11,155 bases of DNA from assembly GCA_041599115.1 (NCBI GenBank), contig JBFHXF010000064.1:1-11155 (forward strand), written 5' to 3'. Every line of letters starts with the position of its first letter. The stretch's first letter is position 1. The stretch comes from JACZUI01 sp041599115. GTDB lineage: Bacteria; Actinomycetota; Acidimicrobiia; Spongiisociales; ZC4RG35. The position numbers and the translations under genes were made by a program. This document shows positions 6,347-11,155 of this stretch, piece after piece. The notes beneath the pieces were generated by a model. It worked only from the letters and a program-made list of their open reading frames with translations, did no database searches and was not told the origin of the DNA.

Positions 6347-7234
6347 GTGACACGCCTCGTCAGCGCTGCAGGTGGAATCGTCTTCAGGAAAACCGGGAAG
6401 GGGAATTTGAGAGTCCTCCTGGCCCACCGCAGCGCATACGACGACTGGTCGTTCCCCAAGGGAAAAGCCGATCAGGGCGAGACCCCGGAGGAGACTGCCA
6501 TCCGTGAGGTCATGGAAGAGACGGGATATCACTGTCACATCGTCACCCCCCTCGGATCCACCCGATATCCGATTTCGAACGGAGTCAAGGAGGTGCATTG
6601 GTTCGCCATGAGACCTCTACCCGACAGCCCCGGCTTCACCAAGAACGCCGAGGTCGACGCGATCCGGTGGCTGTCGCCACGAAAGACTTGGGATGCTCTC
6701 CAATACGAAAGCGATCGAGCTCTCTTGAAGAAAGCAGACCTCGCTGGGCTCTCTCTGACCGGGACGATCTGGCTGCTTCGCCACGCCGAGGCGGGTTCCC
6801 GGGCCGCCTGGAATGGCAAGGACAGTCTGCGGCCGTTGACCAAGAAGGGCAAGCGCCAAACGGCCACGATCCGTGATGATCTGGCCGATTCGGGTGTCGA
6901 GCGTGTCATGAGCAGCCCGTATCTCAGATGCATCCAAACCGTGGAGCCACTGGCTGCGACGATCGGAGCCGATCTCGAAGTCAGCGACGCCCTCGCGGAG
7001 GGGTCCGATGGCGACATGGCATTCGCCCTCCTCGAATCGCTGATTGGCACCAATGTCGTCCTGAGCACTCACGGGGATGTGCTGACGACGCTTCTGTCCC
7101 GGATGAGGTCGGAAGGCTTGAAGCTGAAAGGAAAGCCCAACACCTCCAAGGCCTCGATCTGGCGTATCGAGGTGGAAAACGGACGGTTCACCCGAGGGCG
7201 CTATTCACCACCGCCAGGCGGCCGATCCGGCTAG
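6347..7234 (+). CDS. mutT1: Nudix hydrolase fused to histidine phosphatase (MutT1-like nucleotide-pool sanitising enzyme)
   Basis: A two-domain cytosolic enzyme of 295 aa. In mycobacteria, MutT1 of this architecture hydrolyses oxidised nucleotides such as 8-oxo-(d)GTP and diadenosine polyphosphates, limiting mutagenic incorporation. The N-terminal Nudix domain (about 1-130) has a complete box fitting GX5EX7REUXEEXGU, from GKADQGETPEE (G39) through REVMEETGY (ending Y61). The C-terminal domain (about 138-285) is a histidine phosphatase with the LLRHAE motif (R145, nucleophile H146), SSPYLRCIQT carrying the second Arg, and H242 in STHGD. All key residues of both domains are present. I chose GTG 6347 because a candidate -10 ends 7 nt upstream; GTG 6341 would add only two residues. 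The gene has its own promoter candidate, 37 nt after the zinc-ribbon gene. It ends in a TAG overlapping the stop of the convergent ABC gene. Confidence 0.88.
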   Translation: MTRLVSAAGGIVFRKTGKGNLRVLLAHRSAYDDWSFPKGKADQGETPEETAIREVMEETGYHCHIVTPLGSTRYPISNGVKEVHWFAMRPLPDSPGFTKNAEVDAIRWLSPRKTWDALQYESDRALLKKADLAGLSLTGTIWLLRHAEAGSRAAWNGKDSLRPLTKKGKRQTATIRDDLADSGVERVMSSPYLRCIQTVEPLAATIGADLEVSDALAEGSDGDMAFALLESLIGTNVVLSTHGDVLTTLLSRMRSEGLKLKGKPNTSKASIWRIEVENGRFTRGRYSPPPGGRSG

Positions 7235-8988
7235 AGACTCTTGGTGCCGGCGGTCCAATCAGCGTAGAGGGCGGAGTAGATCCCGCCGCGAGAAAGCAAG
7301 TCGGCATGGGTGCCCATTTCGACGAGACGGCCCGCGTCGAAGACCAGAACGTGGTCCGCGCCTTCGGCAGTGGAGAGACGATGGGCGATCGTGACCGATG
7401 TGCGTCGTTCCGTCAGATGAGCCATCGCATGTCGGAGATTGACGTCGAGAGCCGGATCGACGGCCGAGGTCGCCTCGTCGAGGACGAGCAAGTCCGGCGA
7501 GCTGATCCAGGCACGGACAAGCGCCACCAGTTGCCGCTCACCCGCTGAGAGATTTCCCCCGCGCTCGCCAACCCTGGTTTCGAGTCCGTTGGGAAGGTCC
7601 TGGACCCATTCGCCCAGCTCCAGCTCGTGAAACGCCGTCCATATTTCGGCATCGCTGGCCTCGGGACGCCCGTACCGGACATTGTCCGCCAGGGTCTCAT
7701 CAAAGAGGAACCCCTCCTGAGGGACAAAGGCAACCCGTTTGCGCAGATCGGCGAGTCTGATCCGATCGAGCCGTTCTCCTCCAAGATGGACGGCCCCATC
7801 AGTCGGATCGAGGAGTCGAACCAGCAATTTGGCAAAGGTGGTCTTCCCGGAACCGGTCTCGCCGACCACGGCAATCCGCGATCCAACGGGTATGTCGACG
7901 CTTATGTCTTCGAGAACCAACGGCCCGTCACCATATGCATACGAGACACCTGAGAATCGGGCGCTGAGGCCACCAACCCGGATTGACGCCGGATCGTCCG
8001 GTTCGGTGATCTCCACCTCCGAGTCGAGGACGCCGAGGATCCTGCGCAGTCCCGATGCAGCACTCTGCGCCTGGTCAAGGGTCTGAACAACCATTTGGAG
8101 CGGTTCGACCAGCAGATTCGAGAGGAACATGAGAGCCACCAGCCGACCGGCCGTCATGCCGCCGTCGACGCCTATGAGCACGCCGCCGACCACCATGGCG
8201 ACGGTCATGACCCCGGCGAAGATCTCTGCGGAAGAGAACAGGCTCGCACCGAAACGACCGGCCCTGAACTCAGCCCTGAAGCGCTTCTCGAGGGCATGGT
8301 TCACCTTTTCCCGGGTAATGCTTTCGATTCCGTAGGCCCGTACCACCGGAATGGCTGAAATCGATTCGCTCAGGACACCCAGGGAGCGGCCCACCTCGGC
8401 CCTCACCAGGTCATACCGTTTTCTGAGAAGCCGCTGAAAGAGCCGCATGATGGTCAGATACATCCCGATTCCAACGACCGAGACGACGGCGAGTCGCCAT
8501 TCATAGAACCCCATGACGACCAGTGCCAGAAGCACCTGGCTAACCGATATCACGAGACCGATCCCTCCCCATTCCATGAACTCCTGGATGGTGCCGACGT
8601 CGGACGTCACTCTGGCCACCAGCACACCGCGACGCGAGGACTGGACGTGGAGTACCGAGCGATGAAGCAGGTGCCGAAAAGTCATCTCCCGCAAATCAGA
8701 GAGACCCGTCGAAGAAGTCTCGACCAAACGCAAGACGGCGATCCGGGCGACGGCGACGCCCACAATCAGGCCAACCATGGCGAGGCCTGTCTTGAGAAAG
8801 ACCCGACCCACATTCGGACCCGAGACGCCAAGAATCTCGTGGTCGATGATCGACTGCAGCACTATCGGGGTGAGAATGGTCACGGCCTGGCCCACCATTG
8901 CGAGGAAAAGAGTCAACCTGAGCCCCACACCCAGGGCGGGAGCCACCTTCAGGGCCCTTGCCAGCAGTGCGGCGGTCGATCGCCTCAT
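7231..8988 (-). CDS. ABC exporter half-transporter with catalytically intact NBD (heterodimer partner B)
   Basis: A 585-aa type IV ABC exporter half with six TM helices (about 22-46, 66-87, 142-161, 164-184, 253-275, 283-305) followed by one ATPase domain. NBD landmarks are Walker A GETGSGKT (K382), signature LSAGE at 480-484, Walker B LLVLDEATSAVD with catalytic Glu E505, and switch His H536 in TIAHRLST. Walker A, Walker B and the H-loop are canonical, but the signature reads LSAGE rather than LSGGQ. It is the second gene of a pair: its ATG (8988) overlaps the partner's stop as ATGA, with GGAGGGGG just upstream. That supports co-translation and 1:1 assembly. By analogy with heterodimeric exporters (TM287/288, BmrCD and LmrCD types), it probably exports drugs, lipids or peptides; the substrate is unknown. 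The 3' end overlaps the convergent Nudix gene by 4 nt. Confidence 0.92.
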   Translation of the reverse strand: MRRSTAALLARALKVAPALGVGLRLTLFLAMVGQAVTILTPIVLQSIIDHEILGVSGPNVGRVFLKTGLAMVGLIVGVAVARIAVLRLVETSSTGLSDLREMTFRHLLHRSVLHVQSSRRGVLVARVTSDVGTIQEFMEWGGIGLVISVSQVLLALVVMGFYEWRLAVVSVVGIGMYLTIMRLFQRLLRKRYDLVRAEVGRSLGVLSESISAIPVVRAYGIESITREKVNHALEKRFRAEFRAGRFGASLFSSAEIFAGVMTVAMVVGGVLIGVDGGMTAGRLVALMFLSNLLVEPLQMVVQTLDQAQSAASGLRRILGVLDSEVEITEPDDPASIRVGGLSARFSGVSYAYGDGPLVLEDISVDIPVGSRIAVVGETGSGKTTFAKLLVRLLDPTDGAVHLGGERLDRIRLADLRKRVAFVPQEGFLFDETLADNVRYGRPEASDAEIWTAFHELELGEWVQDLPNGLETRVGERGGNLSAGERQLVALVRAWISSPDLLVLDEATSAVDPALDVNLRHAMAHLTERRTSVTIAHRLSTAEGADHVLVFDAGRLVEMGTHADLLSRGGIYSALYADWTAGTKSL

Positions 8989-10781
8989 GAGCCCCCTCCG
9001 CTCATCCGTCTGGCGTCGTTCTCATACGCCTGAACCAGGTCGGCGTAACCCGGTGTGGAGAGGAGCAACTCCTGGTGAGTCCCGTGAGCGAGAATCCGCC
9101 GCTGATCGAGAAAGACAACCTCGTCGGCCAGCCGTATCGAGGCCGGCCGATAGGCGACGATGACGATCGTCGATGGCAATTCGGCCAACTTGAGGCTCTT
9201 CAGGATCTCGGCTTCGACTGAAGGGTCGACCGCGGAGGTGGCGTCATCGAGCAAGAGCAGCCTCGGTTTTCTGATCAGGGCCCTGGCTAGGGCGATACGC
9301 TGCCGCTGGCCCCCTGAGAGCGTCGTGCCTCTCTCTCCGAGGTCGGTCTCATAACCGTCGCGCAGCTCCTGAATGAATTCGGCCGCGCCGGCGAGCCCGG
9401 CCGCCGCCTCGATGTCCCGCTGGTCATAGGGCTCCCCCAGCGTGATGTTGTTGGCGACGGTGTCGTCAAACAGAAAGGCGGTCTGCGCCACATATCCCAC
9501 CTCATGCGGCAGTTCCGACACGGCGAAGCTCCGCAAATCCCGGCCGTCCAGATGAATATCTCCGGTGTCCGGGTCCCAGAGACGACTGAGCAGAACGCTC
9601 AGGGTGGTCTTGCCGCTCCCCGTCGGCCCAACGATGGCGAGGGTGGTTCCGGCACGCAGATCCAGATTCAATCCCTCGAGAACGGGGATGTCCCCATCGT
9701 ATGAGAACCCCACCGTAGAACCGGAAACTGCGGCTGCCCCGCCACCGGCCTTGGCCAAGTCCCTCCCGTACGGCATGAAGTCGTCGGCCTTCATCACTTC
9801 TTCGACACGCTGCCAGCTGGCGAGGCTGGCAGCCATCTCCCAGAGGATGAAGCCGAGGAAGCGTGTGGGAAAGGCGAGCAGAGTCAGGAGATATGCAATG
9901 GTGACCATTTCCCCGGTGGTCAGGAAACCGGCGTCGATCCGGATGACTCCCACCACCAACAGCACGAGCGTGAGCATCTGCGGCAAGGCCTGAACGATGG
10001 TCTGAAAGCCACGCCATTTGGAGTAGACCTCGATGAGACCGTCCCGCAGCGTCTCGGACGCATCCTGAAAATGATCGGCGACGTAGTCCTCACGTCCGAG
10101 CGCCTTCACGGTCAGGGCCCCGTCAAAGCTCTCATGGGCCAGGGCCGCTACCCGACCGCGGTTCTTCTGAACGTCTTCCCACAGCCAGTAAGTGACCCAA
10201 CTGCCCCACAGGTTGAATCCGACGATCACCGAAAGGCCGATCAGCGCACCAAGACCCAGCCAGACGTCGGTGCCTGCGATCAGGGCCAGCGAACCAACCA
10301 GCAGGAAGGAAACACCGGTTGCATAGGGAAGTGGGTGCAGGACCCCGGTCCCTTGGTCGACATCGGCATCGGCTACGGCCAGCAGATTGCCGATGGCTTG
10401 CCGATCGAACCAGGACATCTTCAGCGACAGCTGATGGTCCACCAACGCGTTGCGGGAGTCCTGACGGGTTTTGAAGGTCAGCCACCCTGCTGAGGCCCTC
10501 CGGAAGACCACTCCGATTGCCTTAGCGATCGCCACGGCCATTATCACCAGGACTGCCGTGACGAGGAGGCCATCCGGGTCCGCGCCTTTGTCCAGAACCG
10601 GGATGATCACCGAGTCTGTCACCCATCCGATCACCTTGGCCGATGCGATGATGGCGCCGGCAAAGAGGAGTGATCCCACCAGGGCTATCGCGAAGGACCA
10701 AGGGTGTCCGCGCACGAATCGCCAGATGAGACCGAACCCGTCACGAATGACCGCTCCAGGCGTTAGTTGGCTAAATGACAT
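8985..10781 (-). CDS. ABC exporter half-transporter with degenerate NBD (heterodimer partner A)
   Basis: A 598-aa ABC exporter half and first gene of the pair. TM helices lie at about 29-54, 71-93, 152-170, 173-195, 264-282 and 290-315, with WFDRQAIGNLLA near 124-135 typical of the exporter TM domain. The NBD has Walker A GPTGSGKT (K391), a canonical signature LSGGQ at 488-492, and Walker B LLLLDDATSAVD in which D513 replaces the catalytic Glu. The switch His is replaced by Tyr (Y544 in VAYRPAS). This NBD is therefore expected to bind ATP but hydrolyse poorly, while lending its intact signature to the partner's site. The ATG at 10781 fits the family N-terminus; only a weak GGATGAG-like site precedes it. 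It starts at the divergent region shared with the ATPase gene at 10920. Confidence 0.92.
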   Translation of the reverse strand: MSFSQLTPGAVIRDGFGLIWRFVRGHPWSFAIALVGSLLFAGAIIASAKVIGWVTDSVIIPVLDKGADPDGLLVTAVLVIMAVAIAKAIGVVFRRASAGWLTFKTRQDSRNALVDHQLSLKMSWFDRQAIGNLLAVADADVDQGTGVLHPLPYATGVSFLLVGSLALIAGTDVWLGLGALIGLSVIVGFNLWGSWVTYWLWEDVQKNRGRVAALAHESFDGALTVKALGREDYVADHFQDASETLRDGLIEVYSKWRGFQTIVQALPQMLTLVLLVVGVIRIDAGFLTTGEMVTIAYLLTLLAFPTRFLGFILWEMAASLASWQRVEEVMKADDFMPYGRDLAKAGGGAAAVSGSTVGFSYDGDIPVLEGLNLDLRAGTTLAIVGPTGSGKTTLSVLLSRLWDPDTGDIHLDGRDLRSFAVSELPHEVGYVAQTAFLFDDTVANNITLGEPYDQRDIEAAAGLAGAAEFIQELRDGYETDLGERGTTLSGGQRQRIALARALIRKPRLLLLDDATSAVDPSVEAEILKSLKLAELPSTIVIVAYRPASIRLADEVVFLDQRRILAHGTHQELLLSTPGYADLVQAYENDARRMSGGGS

Positions 10782-10808
10782 GATGGCTCATCCGGTACGA
10801 CTTCTTCA

Positions 10809-10844
10809 AAGGGGCGCCTCGAGTCGAGCGAACCCAAGGGGCGC
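10809..10844. repeat. Direct repeat AAGGGGCGC x2 flanking a small palindrome in the divergent promoter region
   Basis: AAGGGGCGC occurs at 10809-10817 and again at 10836-10844, 27 nt apart. Between them lies CTCGAGTCGAG (10818-10828), a perfect 5-bp inverted repeat around one base. The 138-nt gap between the ABC pair and the ATPase gene is a natural place for operators, and a spacing near three helical turns would suit a dimeric or cooperative regulator. The motif matches no regulator I recognise. Confidence 0.3.
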
Positions 10845-10885
10845 TCCGGCGATCCGCCAGCCTACGACACTCTCACCGCCAACCA

Positions 10886-10915
10886 GTTCGAATAAGCCGG
10901 GGCCGCGATCAGACT
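10886..10915 (+). promoter_or_regulatory. Possible promoter of the HerA-like ATPase gene
   Basis: TTCGAA (10887-10892) and CAGACT (10910-10915) are 17 nt apart and lie just before ATG 10920 and GTG 10923. The GTG is exactly 7 nt after CAGACT, again suggesting leaderless initiation. The region shares GTTC-N6-GCCGG and CAGACT with the sequence at 3255-3283. The individual hexamers are weak matches to consensus. Confidence 0.25.
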
Positions 10916-10919
10916 TCAC

Positions 10920-11155
10920 ATGGTGTCGAATGGGTTAACTTCAGCTCCTGGAGGCCAAGTCCTGGACTTTTCAATCGACAAGATGTACTTGGGCGCCCTC
11001 GTCGACGACGCAGGGCCGTTGCTCTACGACGGAAACCAATTCACCACTCATGGTGTGATCGTGGGCATGACCGGGTCGGGAAAGACCGGGCTTGGATTCA
11101 ACCTCATCGAGGAGTCCCTCATCAACTCGGTTCCGACTCTCGTTATCGATCCCAA
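10920..11155 (+). CDS. HerA/DUF87-type ATPase, N-terminal fragment with apparent 1-nt frameshift, runs off window
   Basis: The beginning of a P-loop ATPase of the HerA/FtsK-like DUF87 group; members are large ATPases thought to pump or translocate DNA or protein, but this one's role is not known. From ATG 10920 the frame reads MVSNGLTSAPGG...KMYLGALVDDAGPLLYDGNQ (ending at 11039). The expected continuation, TTHGVIVGMTGSGKTGLG with a full Walker A and VIDP near the edge, lies in the next frame (from about 11041). One extra T in the TTT at 11040-11042 accounts for the switch. Relatives recalled from actinobacteria read LLYDxxxLTTHxVxVGMTGSGKTGL without a break, so the two parts belong together. 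Explanations are a sequencing or assembly indel, a real inactivating mutation, or +1 frameshifting at TTTC. The start could also be GTG 10923. Confidence 0.7.
   Translation, partial: MVSNGLTSAPGGQVLDFSIDKMYLGALVDDAGPLLYDGNQFTTHGVIVGMTGSGKTGLGFNLIEESLINSVPTLVIDP

Noticed and set aside
1..11155. Mobile elements, CRISPR arrays, tRNA/rRNA, phage or defence islands
   Set aside because: No spaced repeats, transposase or integrase motifs, or tRNA-like cloverleaf were seen; the region reads as ordinary dense chromosome.

Overview
The window reads as a chromosomal stretch from a high-GC (about 60% by eye) Gram-positive bacterium, most likely an actinobacterium outside the well-studied genera (Acidimicrobiia-like). 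This taxonomic reading is inference. It rests on a MutT1-type Nudix/histidine-phosphatase fusion, GTG/TTG starts, candidate leaderless promoters (TAnnnT followed by 7 nt and the start codon) and an actinobacterial ParB-style peptide. No tRNA, rRNA, CRISPR array, insertion sequence or phage gene is visible. Coding density is very high, and the largest gene-free gap is about 160 bp.

Layout. (1) Positions 1-2049, minus strand: an MMPL/RND (HAE3-like) membrane transporter, running off the left edge. (2) 2124-3212, minus: a HisC-type PLP aminotransferase with its own probable leaderless promoter. (3) 3213-3373: a divergent promoter region holding a possible 23-codon upstream ORF. (4) 3374-6309, plus: a compact operon of a fused alpha/beta E1 subunit of a 2-oxoacid dehydrogenase, a LOG-family Rossmann protein overlapping it by 4 nt, and a small zinc-ribbon-like protein 6 nt further on. 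(5) 6347-7234, plus: a Nudix plus histidine-phosphatase enzyme, probably leaderless. It meets the next gene tail to tail, the two TAG stops sharing one CTAG. (6) 7231-10781, minus: two ABC exporter half-transporters overlapping ATGA-style, forming a heterodimer with one degenerate and one intact ATP site. (7) 10782-10919: a second divergent promoter region. (8) 10920-11155, plus: the start of a HerA/DUF87-type ATPase, apparently broken by a 1-nt frameshift just before its Walker A motif.

Functionally this is a mixed housekeeping region: central carbon or branched-chain oxidation (E1), amino-acid metabolism (HisC-like), nucleotide-pool sanitation (Nudix) and two export systems. No shared pathway is evident. 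The most unusual item is the first ~17 residues of the E1 fusion (MTQRRSGLGRGLEALIP), which look like the ParA-contacting N-terminus of the chromosome-partition protein ParB rather than a dehydrogenase. Others are the frameshifted ATPase, a perfect 9-bp inverted repeat inside the zinc-ribbon gene, and the clean segregation of all degenerate ABC residues into one composite ATP site.
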